Assembly: GCA_021234155.1 (NCBI GenBank)
Contig: JAJEKV010000002.1
Location: 4,847,795 to 4,911,794, forward strand
DNA from: Isoetes taiwanensis
Lineage: Eukaryota; Streptophyta; Lycopodiopsida; Isoetales; Isoetaceae
DNA length: 64,000 nucleotides
Direction of reading: 5' to 3'
Under the pieces are notes generated by a model. The model saw only the letters and a list, made by a program, of their open reading frames with translations. It was not told the origin of the DNA and did no database searches. The position numbers and the translations under genes are program-made. Positions 11,051 to 22,481 of the stretch are shown here, in pieces; within the stretch, counting starts at the first letter, position 1, and every line of letters begins with the position of its first letter.

Positions 11051-11785
11051 AGAGGGCCAATGTTAAAATGTTTTGAGTTGACAATGACTTTGATTGACAC
11101 CCAAATGCAGTTCAATATTGCCCTAGGGAGTAGATATGTTTTTTTGTTCCAAATTTGTTGATTGAGCCTGCAACTTTTTTCTTACAGTTCAAACTTCTAA
11201 AACAGATTGAAATTTGAAGAAAATTTATTAAGTGGGCTACAAATCAGCCACGATAGATGGGTTTCAAGGCGAGAGAAAGAAGAAATTATTATTTCTATGG
11301 TTCGTTCAAATGCTCTTACGAGAGGTGAGCGACAAATATTTTCGTATGTGAAGTTTTTCTTTCAAGTTAGCACTGCGACGAGGAACATGTCTTAACCGTT
11401 GGTAATGAATGTTGCCATAGGTGGGGTTTCTTTGTGATCAACGATAATGAATGTTGCAATTACAGGGCAAGAAGACAATCTTTGCATCATTTGTGATACC
11501 GCAATGTTGTCTCGTCGGGGCTTCCGTTTGGCTTATTGACTATTTTGAGAAGAATGGGGAATATCTGAATGCCATGTATATAGAGAGTGCTAGGAAATTC
11601 TTAAGCGGCTTATTGACTGTTTTGAGAAAAATGGGTAATACTTGAATGCCATGTATATAAGAATGCATATATGCAATCATCAATTGAATCCATTTGCCAT
11701 GGAAATAATTTGTTTGTCTTCATGTTATTGTGCTTTTTAGTAATTAATATTTAGGCCCATAAAGTTTACCTATGTTTGCTTTAGT

Positions 11786-12215
11786 TAGGGCCCGAAGGGC
11801 CTAAATTTTTTTTTAATATAACAATCAACACACAACTACCATTAACATTATTAACATAAACCATTGTATTTAACACATTCAAATTAAAATCCTCCTTAAA
11901 ACCCCTTTGGTTTGGGTGCATATTCACACGGGGGGTTACGTAGGGCAGCGAGAGCCCTTAAAATATATTCACAATACATGTACAAAATTAACACCATTAA
12001 GTACATTCTCTCAAACCTTATAGTATTTTGCAAACCGTAATATACAGTATACAAAAACTTGTACATGCATACCCCACAAACGAGGATCACTATGTACGGT
12101 CCAGATCTTGGAATAAAGGGCAAATATACCCATCCGACAGCTCTCGTTGCCCGGAGTAACCCCCCGTGTGAATATGCACCCAAACCAAAGAGGGTTTAAG
12201 GGGGATTTTAATTTG
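11786..12215. repeat. fold-back (MITE-like) repeat, copy 1
   Basis: A block of about 75 bp at 11885-11960 (containing TTTGGTTTGGGTGCATATTC) recurs inverted at about 12135-12212, giving a large fold-back with a 175-bp spacer. The upstream sequence from GGGCCCGAAGGGC (11788), the left arm and the spacer all recur at 59815-60165. There the right arm is missing. There is no coding capacity. It lies just downstream of the helicase remnant. Confidence 0.8.
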
Positions 12216-12565
12216 ACATCTACTGGTATAAGTTGAAAGATGTTGTAAACCATCGACCACAAACTGCAAAACACTTGCGACATTCTATAAAGAGCCCACT
12301 TTTATTAATATATATAGTGGATTTGCTTTAGATTTGTCTCCATATTTGTGCAGAAGATACAACTCAAATATGTGGTGTGGCTTGGAAAACTGACTTTCAG
12401 GCTTTCTTCAACCTATTCTTATATGAGAAGAGTGCAAAGGCAGCCTGTGGCTAGATTTCTTGGTTTAGTACACCAAGTTTCTCTAGCAAACTTGCAAAAC
12501 GTAGACTCTGTCACACAAAACATGTGTTTGCAAACATCTTCAAAGAGCTTCGAAATTAAACAACT
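12216..12565. other. stretch without recognised gene
   Basis: Contains an open + strand frame from 12348 that runs into the next repeat. No motif or family resemblance was found. Confidence 0.4.
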
Positions 12566-15500
12566 AATGCCACGGTTCTATTGCGACAGCAATAGAACCG
12601 ACATTCCTTGGATGGGGACGTCCCTTTGTCACTCCTTCTATTTATTCAGCCTCTCTTCATTGTTCTATCATCGGCATTCTCTTGAGCTAGATTTCTCCTT
12701 CTTCTCTATCCTATCAGTTTTCCTCACCATTCTGCTAATTTGTTCTATCGTATCTTATCCTACTTCTTCTTCCCTTACCCTTCTTCTAGTTTCTTTGGGT
12801 GATGCCCTACCAAATCTTAACCTTGTTCTTCATCCCTTACCCTTTGGGGTTTTTGTCTCTGGGTGTTTCCTTCCGGCTCCTTGTGTCTTAGCGCCATCAG
12901 AACTCTAGCCAGACCGATTGAGTCGAATCACTGGAAAGGAAATTATTTGGGATGTCTTGGTTGGGCGCCACCGTTCACGGTGTTATTGATGCTCGCCCGA
13001 TTACCCGAAGTTGTTTGCAAGAGTGTCGGCATGGCTTTCAACTGGAGCGATTTTTCGGATAAATCTTGTGAACGTTTTTTTTCTTACGTATTTTTCTTTC
13101 CTTAGCCTTGTTTCATGTTTGGTCCGAAGTTTTTCGTGAAAACGGGAATCGCGTGCTTTTTCCCATGATTTGTGTTCAGGTTATATGCTCACGAGGCCAA
13201 AACCCTGATTGCTTGGTTGTTTGCAGTTCAAGTGCATTCTTGGCGATTTAGGTAGCTCGGATAATTTGGATCGGTGCCGCATTGAGTTCTTATTTGGTCG
13301 GATTGCGTTACATTGGGAAAGCATTCCCGCTTTAGGCTTCTTGTTTATTTCTTGCTCAAGTTTCACTATTTACCTTGTGCCCAATCAGTCTAATAAAATT
13401 GCACCTCACATAATCCGACATGATCCACAATCTTCCTCCCGGGTATGCCTTCTATCGTTCTTTGTATTTTGATTCCGAGCTCTTCTCCACTAGATACAAT
13501 CTGCTCTAGTTGGAAGGGTTTATTGGATTGGATTCGGTGCTCCCCCTTTTTTTTTCGATGTACTTCTTTGTTTATTTTAGAATTTCATTTTGGGTTGTGG
13601 TGGTAAATGCTGTTTTTTGTCTCGAATGCTTTCCTTTTTGTTGCTCTTTCTCACCTCTCGCCGTTGAGTTTCTCCGTGGAGCTAAAGCCCGGGCTGCCGT
13701 GACCTCACCTGCCGGATCTTTGGCGTGGCCGCTCCTCTTCGCGTTCAGATTCTGCCGTGATGGACACTTCTTGCTTTGCCTCGGGGTACCGGGTTTTGCG
13801 ATCACTGGTTCAAATCATATTATTTCTTCTCGTGTCTTGCATCTTCTCGGGTCTTGCATGGATGTTCTTTATGTTTAAGAAGCTCTTGTTCACATGTGTT
13901 GATCTTGTGGATATAGAACATTTGCTTCCTCCGCGCGGTTTTTTGAACCCATCTTTGATTTTCTCTAGATCTTTTTTGGCATGATGTATCCACCTTACGT
14001 TTGTTGCCACATATGGTTATCCTCGGATCGGGGCTGTTGCACTTGGTATGTATGCACACTCACCGGGTTTGTTTTTGGGTTTTAGATCTACAAAGCTTAG
14101 AGATGGTTTCAAGATGGCGCTTCCTTGTATAAACTACCGATCTTGGGGCTCTCTCTCTCTCTCTCTAATCGCTTTGCGGTGGTCGATATCCTCTTCCTCG
14201 CTATATTCAGCAGACTTTATCTTTTATTCTCGAGGAGGCTAATTGTTGTCTGTGGTCATAGGTTCTCGAGGTTCGTGGCCCTCATGCATTCATTTTTAAC
14301 GTGGCTTCCCAAATATAGGATGATTGTTAGAAAAATTTTCTTGTCCAAGGTATTTTGGCTTATTGGTGGAGATGTCGAAGTTTGGGTCTATGTCGCTTAT
14401 GGTTTGGGTTCAAGGCCCTCCACTTCATTGTTGCGCTTTAGCTATATTTTATCCTCACATTTTATTATTCTATTGCATGCATGTTGTTGCTCTAGTCATT
14501 TAGGGTTTCCCAAGGCACTTCCTCATCAAATGACCTCTAATAAAGCTTTCGTAGTGCCCTTCATATCATTTTTGTGCATATATCTCTTTTGTGCTTTATA
14601 CATCTTTTTACTCCATCTATTAAATGCATGGTGGCTCTAGTCAGTTTTCCAAAAGCACTCACTCACGTTATGTAATTTTTTGTGCATATCATGTTCGTGT
14701 GCATTATTTAGTCTCTCGATTAAATGCAGGTTTGCTATAGTCAATGCTCAAATTGGGTTCTTCACGGCACTCCCTCTTCATGACTTTTTAAAAGTTTTAA
14801 ATCTATTATACTCCCCTTGGTATTCTCCTACTCTTACCGACCTTGTTTGTTTTTGATAGTTGATGTGATTAGATTGGTCTTGGAGGTTCTATGCCCCTAT
14901 GGTTGCACATTCTATCCTCTCCCCCGTTTGACCCTTAAGATACATTTGTTGGTTCTGGTGTATCTTGGAATTCGATTTTCGAGTTATGACCCTTGTTCTT
15001 GTCTTGTGCCATTGCATCTTTGCGGCTCCAGTTTTTTTTTGTTTGTCGTAATCCATATGGTGCACATGCTTAAATCATTCTTGGTCCCTTGATTTACTTG
15101 ATTCGAGTGCTCTATCTAGCTTGATGGCCAGGCTTGATATATCGTCTTTCTATTTCTCCAACATGTAAATTCATATTTTGTCAGTCTCATATGTGTGCTT
15201 CCATTTTCATTTGGCCATTTCTTTCAAGAGTTTGTGCAGTTAGTTGAGGGCAGGTCAACAACGTGCATGGAAATGTTTATACGTCATTTTAGGTTGCATT
15301 GCACATGTTTATTTGGGGTTTGCTTCTCTATGCCATCATTGTTTGCTCTATTTTTCTGTATATCAGGCTCTACGTGTATTTGAGGATGATTTTCATGTTA
15401 AATATTATCATCTCGTCTATTCTTGATATTCTACGGAGTTTCACGGTATTTTTTGGTCTTCGATATTCTACGCAGTGTGTTTCATGTATATTTTGGTCTT

Positions 15501-18197
15501 ATGCATTTGGTAGATAACGCGTGTATTGCATGATTGTTCGTTGTTCCTTAGGTTTTTCTTTCATGTGCCTGTTGTTCCTTAGGTTTTTTCTTACGTGCCT
15601 ATATGGTTTTATCCGATGCATTCTTTTCTTTTCTTTGATATGTGCGTTAGCTCCATTTATACCCTTTGTTCTTGTTGTTTCACATGGCGTCTTTTGCATC
15701 CCATTACTATGCTTAGTCCTTTAGGCCACTTATCTTCTCTTCTCTCGATTACCCCAATTTTGCTACTTGATGTCCTTATTCTCATTTGTTTCTCTTTCTG
15801 TAAACTTGTTGTTAGATTGGTCCATCTGCTTGCCATTCGCTTCATTGTCTCGGTTTTTTTTGTTAGCCCCATTTCCTCCGCCTATTTTTCTTAGTTTCCC
15901 CGGTGCTTTGTGCCTTTAAGTCTGTTGTTTCATTTTTTTGTGAGAGTTTTCGCTTGTGGGTGATTGTCACTTAGGTACTCTTTCTTGTTTGTGTTACTCC
16001 TTCTTCTATATCTCCTCGCATTTCTTTGTTTTCCACATTCATGCATTAGCTTCCCATTCCCCATTTTCATCTTGACGAAAGCTACCTCACGGGTATTTTT
16101 ATGCTCTTTTTGCACTTCTTGTTATTTTTGTGTTTCTTGGCTTTATTCGGATTCATTAGAGTTATTCTCATTGTTGCCTCTATCTAACATTTCTCCTTGT
16201 ACCATTGGTCTTTTCATCCCGCCACCAGTTCCTTTTTTACCCACTATGATTTGGCTACATGTGCATTGTTTTTTCCAATTTTTCCTTTTGTTTTTTGACT
16301 TTACGTTGCAAGTTCTCTCAGTTTTGGCCACCGGGTTGCTCCATTTATTGTGTAGTTTATTCCATTCGTCTTTATCTGTCATTTCATCCTCCTTTGTCGG
16401 GGTTCATCCTTTTCAGTTCCTTCAAGCTTCGTTGTCTCCTTATTTGTATTCATTTTCCTTGTCCATGATTTCTTTTAACTCTTTGGCTGTGTATTTTGTT
16501 TCGTGGTTTTGTTTGTTTTCAACCCTACAATTCATTTTCCATCTCCCACTGCATTGTTCCATTTTGTTCGTTTTATGCATTTCGGTGTTTTGATACTCTA
16601 GCGCAGTTCCCTTCCTGTCTTTCACTCCATTGTTCCATTTGTTCATTTTTATGCGTTGCATTGTTTCGATGCTCTAGCACTTGTTACTGGCCCCATCTGT
16701 CTCACTAGTTATCTTATTCTATTTACCTTTGTTATCTCATTACTCCTTTGCACTTCGTTATTCTGGGATTTTTGGTACTTTTTTCTTGCTTCTCTTTCTT
16801 CATTCTCCCTTTTGCTCTATGTTCCCTATCTACCCCTTATCTGTGCATCAGCTCCTTACTCCTTTAGTTGCATCAGTTTCTCATTCTGGTTTCGTTGTCT
16901 TCTTACTCCTTTTTTACTTTTGCTAGGTAGGTTAGTTCGGTTTTATAGTATCTTCTAGTATTTACCGGTATATTAGTCATTTGAAATGTTTACCCCGTAA
17001 GTTCCTTTCTCCCTCATCTTTGCATTGTTCCATTGTGTCCTTCATTTTATGTTCCGTTTCCATCTTTCTCTGTATTGTTCCACGATGTCTTTTATTTTTT
17101 CCATTGTTCGGATTCCATCTTTACTTGCTCATTTGCTTTCTTCATTGCACCATTGTCTCTTTTTCTCGTTACCCCCTTTTTTGCTCCATTCTTCTTAGTC
17201 TCCTCTTCCTCCCATTGACTCGTTTGCCTTGCTTGCTCTTTTTGCCTTGATGAGCCATCTCCTACATTTGTGAACTCCTTGATTGCCCCTTCTACCTCGT
17301 TTGTCCCAATGTTCTATTATCTTGTTGTCTCATTACCCTTTTTTATCTCTATTACTCCTTTGTCCAAATTTTGCCTTGTTTTGCTTCCAAGAGTGTTCTA
17401 CCATAATCTGTCAACCTTGCTACATGTGGCTTCTCTTGTCCATGACTTTTTTGTATGCTTTTAGACTCCTTGCCTTATTCACGTTTTTTTGCTATACACT
17501 CCTCATTATCTCGGTAGCTCCATTTGATATTTTTTCTCTATTTGGTTGTGTTTGCATTGTTTTCTTAATTTATTTTCTTTAGCTTATTGTTTCGTTATTA
17601 CTATATTAGTCACATTGGTTCCTTCTTTGGTTTCTTTGTCTTCTTGCTCCTTTTCTATTGCTTGTTAGGATAGTTTGCTTTTATAGTATCTTTGTTAGTG
17701 TAGTATTTATTGGTACATTAGTCATTTGGGATCGTTACTTTGATGATGACATCTTGTTCGTGACTCTGTCTGTTGTTGTCTCAAAAGTTCCTTCCCTCAT
17801 CTCTTATTGCACTATTCCATTATCTTCTTCATTCTTATGTTCCCGTTTCCGTCTCTCATAGCCTTCCTCCATCGTATTCTCCTTCATTTTTTATTCATCC
17901 CATTGTTTGCATTCCGCATTATTTTGCTCTTTACGCTTCTTCATTGTTCTTTTGTCTGCGTCTTCTCTTTATCCCCCTTTTCCTCCATTTTTCTTAGTTT
18001 CCTCTTCCTTCGTTTTACTCTGATTGCCGTCAGCCTTATCTATGCATTCGTTTCCAGTGACCTTGTAGACTCGTTTCTCCCTTTCTTTATACTATATTTT
18101 TCTCTTTAGCTTCTCTTCTTTTCAGTTTCCATGCTGAGTAGTTTTTGAGTTTGTTCCTCTTCCAGTATGTGCCTATCATAGGACCCATCCTAGGAAT
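12566..18197. mobile_element. large element A of a head-to-tail pair, pyrimidine-rich
   Basis: It starts with TGCCACGGTTCTATTGC, whose inner part forms a hairpin (GGTTCTATTGC / GCAATAGAACC, 12573-12597). It ends with a roughly 36-bp block (CCAGTATGTGCCTATCATAG and on to CATCCTAG) at 18161-18197. Element B (18198-19145) has the same start and the same end. TAATG at the left and right outer junctions and GAATG at the internal junction could be a 5-bp target duplication. The interior is strongly T+C-rich on + and holds diverged internal repeats (blocks near 16940 and 17672; units near 14474, 14621 and 14724; units near 16550 and 16628). Long hydrophobic + frames (for example 15964-16593) are products of this composition. 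I saw no reverse transcriptase or transposase. Confidence 0.6.
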
Positions 18198-19145
18198 GCC
18201 ACGGTTCTATTGCGACGGCAATAGAACCGGCATTCCTGGATAGGGGACGTCCTTTGTCCTCCTTCTATTTATTGACCTCTCTTCATTGTTCTATCATCGG
18301 CGTTCTCTTGAGCTAGATTTCTCCTTCTTCTCTATCCTATCGGTTCCCTCACCCTCCCTCCCTTGATGGTTTTTTCATTTAATCGTGTTCGTTATTTCCT
18401 TTTCTATATCCTTTGAATTTGCTTTCTTTTTTTCCTCAGCGTGGCTTTGTAGCCTCTGAGGCATACTTATTGGTTTACTCTTTCTCGGCATGGCATGAGT
18501 ATTTTATTTATTCATTCATGTTTTCTCTCAGTGTGGCATTGTCGCCTCTTAGTCAATATTTATTATTCATATTTTCTCTCGGCGTGGCGCTGTTGCCTCC
18601 AAGATCGTATTTATTGTTTTTCTCGTGGCCATTGTAGCCTCGGCGGGCAGCACTAATCGGTTGTTTTTTCCCGTGATGGTCATTCCGCTGGGCCGGTTTC
18701 CCAATTGGTCGGCTGTTGTTTCTTTCTCGGCGTGGCCCTGGAGCCTCCGAGTCTTCTTGCCTATGGCATCTAACTCATTGACGGGTTATTTTTCTTTCAG
18801 CCTTGATTCTGCAGGTTTGTTTACAGTTTTGTGGTTGCCATCGTGCGTGGGGTCGTGCTTCAACTATTCGCTTGGGTTTTCTCAAAAACCTAAGAAGGCG
18901 TGGTTCTTCTTCTCGATGAGGAGCAGTCACCGGGTCTTCTCACCTTTGCATCGACCAAGTGGCGGATAAAACCATCTTTTATGACATATTCTTCAGTATC
19001 ATCATGCTCTCGATGATTGTCTAGTTTCGGAGCCATTAGAGTTCATGTTTTCAAATTTATCGGGATCCATTTGTACTCAATGTTTTACAAAGCTCAATGA
19101 GAACACCACTTCCAGTATGTGCCTATCATAGGACCCATCCTAGTA
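18198..19145. mobile_element. short element B sharing both ends with element A
   Basis: The first 150 bp or so match the start of element A, including the GGTTCTATTGC/GCAATAGAACC hairpin at 18204-18229. The last 36 bp (19110-19145) match its end. The middle differs and contains five or six diverged copies of a TCGGCGTGGCNNTGTNGCCTC unit (near 18437, 18528, 18581, 18622 and 18730). This looks like a non-autonomous relative or an internally replaced derivative placed head-to-tail with A. Confidence 0.6.
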
Positions 19146-20248
19146 ATGATCCTTTCGTCCTGAAGCTTTTTTTCTTTTTCATCTGCAGGAGCCGTTTCTG
19201 AATGACTGAGCCAGGGCGACCTATTCCAGACATAAAAAATTAGCCCATGCCTTAATCCTCAGGATCACATAAGCGTTGGCCTCGGCTTTAAAAAACAGAG
19301 CCTTTTCTCCATAAACTGTATTAACGGCCTGCTCTTCAAAAGATCAACTGGTTTTTGCTTCGAAAGATTAATCAAATTGGGTTCGCCCTCCACTCCGGTC
19401 TTAAGAGCCCTAGATCAGGCATTTGCACACCTTAATCGGCTTCCAGATTGGACAAATAGCACATGCCTCTAGCACGGCCTCAAAGAGAATGCAAAAATGC
19501 AAAGCCTCAGCAAATCGGTTTGTGCCAGAAATCAATTCCCGATTCCAAATCTGGACATTTTGGAATTTTTTTTGTTTATTTTTGGAACCAGAAAGTTGGG
19601 CTAATAATTTTATATGTAAGAAAGATAACTTGTGTTGGCCAATAGGATGCTAAGGCCGAGATCAAAATCTCGACCGTTCATTTCCTGCCAAGATCAAATC
19701 TTGGCCATAATTTGAATGGTTGGATGGGATGCAAGATTTACAAAATTATATTTGAAAAAGAATCTAAAGATTTTAGGAATTCACCCATTCAAATTAGGGG
19801 CAGGCAGAAAAATAACCTTAGGCTATGCATACGATATAATTTACAAGACGATTTTGCGGCGGCGTTGTCGCCGCCATACTTCGAAGGGTTTTTTGAAGTA
19901 GCGGTGTGGGTGAGATGGAGACCAAGTGAACGTGTGCTGTATCTACTTGAGGCTATCCACCGGCCATACTCCCATAACTGTTGTAAACATGGATGAGGTG
20001 CAACCTTACTTATGGTGTTCTCCCTTAGCTGCTATATTATCCTTTCCCTTGGAACAAAATGTACAAATTGGAGAAAATTATAGACGTCTAACATATGCAA
20101 TATGCAATAAGAGTCAACGTAATTTTTGTAACCGTATCATTATACATGACCGCAAGCCAGAGAACAGCCACAATTCCAAATGTCAGACCTAATGCAACTC
20201 TGCAAAGACATTTGACCATGTTTCATTTTTCAAACAAAAAATCGAAGG
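19146..20248. other. stretch without recognised gene; left flank of the TIR element
   Basis: No gene recognised. A GC hairpin, GCGGCGGCGTTGTCGCCGCC, occurs at 19855-19874. Open + frames of 76-94 residues show no motif. Confidence 0.45.
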
Positions 20249-20279
20249 TAACAAGGTTTAAAATGAAACGCACTTATTT
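20249..20279 (+). repeat. left terminal inverted repeat
   Basis: A 31-bp sequence beginning TAACAAGGTTTAAAATGAAA, matched in reverse complement at 32842-32872 with a single G/A difference. Just inside is a further AAGTGCGTTT (20283-20292), which pairs with AAACGCACTT within the TIR to form a small hairpin. TTTGAAAGATT follows and also recurs inverted near the right end. Confidence 0.85.
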
Positions 20280-20616
20280 AAGAAGTGCGTTTGAAAGATT
20301 GCTATATAAAAATTGAAAACTTGAAAAAAACAGACAAAATAGGGAGCAAAATAGATTGTTGAGCAATTAGCATTCGGAATACCTTCAAAAAAGTAACATT
20401 TTTGAAGCCTCCTTATTTTTAAAAGAGGGCAAAAAACTCAGTAAGTACTTATTGTTGAAAATATAAGGAAATATAGTTTGTCTTTTTGTAAGCTTAATAT
20501 AAGTACTAATAAAATCAAACATAGGAAAGACGGAGTGTGTGAAATCATGGAGCAAGAAAGAGTTGTTCTAATTAAGCATTGTTGAAGAGACAAAGCTTTC
20601 AGTTTAAAAATTTTCA

Positions 20617-21653
20617 TCAAAATATATTATAATTCTTAGCACATAGTTTACAATGAAAGTAGTTTATAATTCTGACTGTATAAAATATGGGAGGTGGGGG
20701 AGGTGGCTCTTCCCAGTCCACAGGACTCTCGTACCCCTTAGGATCTGGCTCTCGCAAGGACATAACAGCGGAGACGCCTACCGATTTCAATCCCATCTCT
20801 TGGCAGGGCGGTTTCTCTGGCACAGGCTCCACAGGCTCCAGGTCGACAAACTCTACCTCCTCGTCTTTTCTCCCCGTAATAGGAGGCTGGATTTCTGTGT
20901 AAGTGCCTTTAACATCGCCCGACCGCGTTCTTTGCTCCCGGTTCCTCGTTTTCATCGGGGAAAGGATTCACAAGAGCTTATCCCCGGTCCCGATGAAACT
21001 TATTTTATCTGGGTCTATGTCGGCGGAGACAACATTGCGCCGCTAAGGGCTTAAAATAGTATGGTGCCTGTTCGGAAAAAGCATCCAAAATCCGGTCGCT
21101 GGCTAGAAAACCTGTATTAAGTTACTAATAAGCCCTCGTGGTTTCTGATAATGGGACACCACGATTGCCTTTGTCTCTAATGGGTCCCTTAACTTTTGAA
21201 GACAACGGCCCGTGCGAAAAGCATTGCAGGGAGGGATCTTCTCATTCTGCGTATTGAAATGTGCCATGGTCTTTTTGGCGTCCGCGCTATAAAAACCTAT
21301 ATGGAAATGCTCAAAACAGCTCACTAACCGCGGACCACCACCATGTCCCTTGGCGTTAAGTTTTTAGCACGCCAAACAATCTGGCAATTAAAAATTAGTA
21401 GGAAGAAAACAATAAAAATAAGTCAGCCGATTGGTGTGGCCGGTATAAATTTATACACATTTGCCGCCTTGTCGTATAAATTTATACCACGGTGCCATCT
21501 TTGTATGAATTTATCACGAAGGTTGCCTTGTCAGATAGATTTATACCGCGGTTGCTTTCTGGCCAGTATAAATTTATACCTTAAGGCAACTGTGGTATAA
21601 ATTTATACCGTGGAGTTACAGTAAAAAGAAAAGCAGTGAACGTAAAGCTTACC
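20617..21653 (-). CDS. unidentified element gene, at least three exons
   Basis: Three coding-like blocks lie downstream of the ParB-like gene on the same strand. The first (about 21803-21653) holds LKMLQYLQTGGLSFFIQ and KTVF and ends at a GTAAGC donor. The second (21348-21112) reads GHGGGPRLVSCFEHFHIGFY with SNLIQ at its end, between a CCAAG acceptor and a GTTTTC donor. The third (about 20930-20617) is acidic and proline-rich, with EEVEFVDLEPVEPVPEKPP and a PPPPPP run before the stop at 20617. The phase between blocks 1 and 2 does not fit without a one-base change. The intron between them holds a palindrome array. I do not recognise the family. It could also be a 3' portion of a larger gene; the start codon is not fixed. 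Confidence 0.4.
21442..21609. promoter_or_regulatory. palindrome array 1 (six sites)
   Basis: Sites at about 21442, 21474, 21502 (degenerate), 21532 (degenerate), 21565 and 21594, each a version of the 16-bp palindrome GGTATAAATTTATACC. Starts are 28-33 bp apart, about three helical turns. The array lies in the apparent intron 21349-21652 of the second - strand gene. The regular spacing and degenerate spacers suggest protein-binding sites rather than a simple satellite. Confidence 0.8.
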
Positions 21654-22465
21654 AAACACAGTTTTCGAAGCCGGCGTTACAAACCGCTCCCATAGGTTTA
21701 AGCACCGACATCGTTTGAAGGTCTGAATGAAAAATGATAACCCTCCAGTTTGCAGATATTGTAACATCTTTAGCCCGTCCAAAAAGCACGGACTTGCGTG
21801 CATGAAGGCTTCATCGCCGGCTTATCTTTAATTTTGAAGCCATATGGAATATCTGCTATGCACAAAGTAAAATTTTGCTTGTCTAAAAGTGTCCCCAGCT
21901 TAGTGCAATCACCCTTATGACCCTGTACAAGCAGTCCTAATCAAACATTGCGAATCTTTCATAGCTAGTGTCAAAACTGCTGGGGCCGACTTCTTTTCCC
22001 TGTTCAATGGCCTTAAGTCTCCGCCTTTCCTCTTTGGCCCTACGAACCAGGTTCAAAAAGCTTTGTTGGTAGCCCTTTCCTCTTGTTTCAGAAAGAACGG
22101 TGAGACAAAGGTACAAAGACAAAACATGTTTTGTGCAAAACTTACCGGTAGTTGAAGTTAATTAAGCAGATGCTCCTCGATTGTACTTGTCGTCGTACAA
22201 GTTGGGTAAAAAGCTTGCACTCCTCCCGATCTTCTAAGTTTAGTTGCTTCATTAGTTCGGGATTTGGCAGTGACAATGTCTTTTCTCGATTAAAAAGGAA
22301 AGAGGTTGTAAGGCTAAGTGAGGAATAAAGAACATAGTACAAAAAGGCTTATGTCTTAGCTTCCTTGGCCATTTCATCGAGTAAATTCCTTGGCCACAAC
22401 CTTCTCCGTGAGGCGCATTTAAAATGTCTTTGCTTTTTAGTCCACAGAGCTGAGTCCGTGGTACA

Positions 22466-22480
22466 ATGCTCATGTTTTTT
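22466..22480. repeat. target-site duplication of the LINE, left copy
   Basis: ATGCTCATGTTTTTT is present here and again at 26626-26640, directly flanking the inserted LINE. Confidence 0.9.
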
Positions 22481-22481
22481 T

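Larger units (their letters stand above)
754..11662 (+). pseudogene. SMUBP-2/IGHMBP2-like SF1 helicase, decayed, with a 9.7-kb intron
   Basis: Two blocks of one Upf1-like superfamily 1 RNA/DNA helicase are visible. Block 1 (754-1448) has motif II (IIDEAAQAMEVACW), motif III (LAGDHLQLPP), the QYRMH motif, a GCDMEE segment and DIGIIAPYAAQ. A 99-bp intron (1224-1322) splits the GCDMEE codon exactly. Block 2 (11188-11662) has motif V (IDGFQG then EEIIISMVRSN), a VGFL..MNVA..RARRQ motif VI region in broken frames, CDTAMLS and DYFEKNGEYLNA. The donor after AAQ at 1449 and the acceptor ending at 11187 imply one 9.7-kb intron. Several frameshifts (near 1120, 1350, 11258 and 11460) and stops make it a pseudogene. 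The last coding part, around 11530-11582, is repeated at 11604-11660. The N-terminal half and Walker A were not found in the window. Confidence 0.85.

Noticed and set aside
15964-16593. 209-aa hydrophobic + strand ORF as a membrane protein
   Set aside because: It is composed of F, L, S and C because the strand is T+C-rich; neighbouring frames look the same and there is no start context or family similarity.
12566-19145. A single LTR retrotransposon with LTRs starting at 12566 and 18198
   Set aside because: The end sequence of the supposed LTR lies directly before 18198 instead of about 0.9 kb after 12566, and similarity after the first 150 bp or so is lost; a tandem pair fits better.
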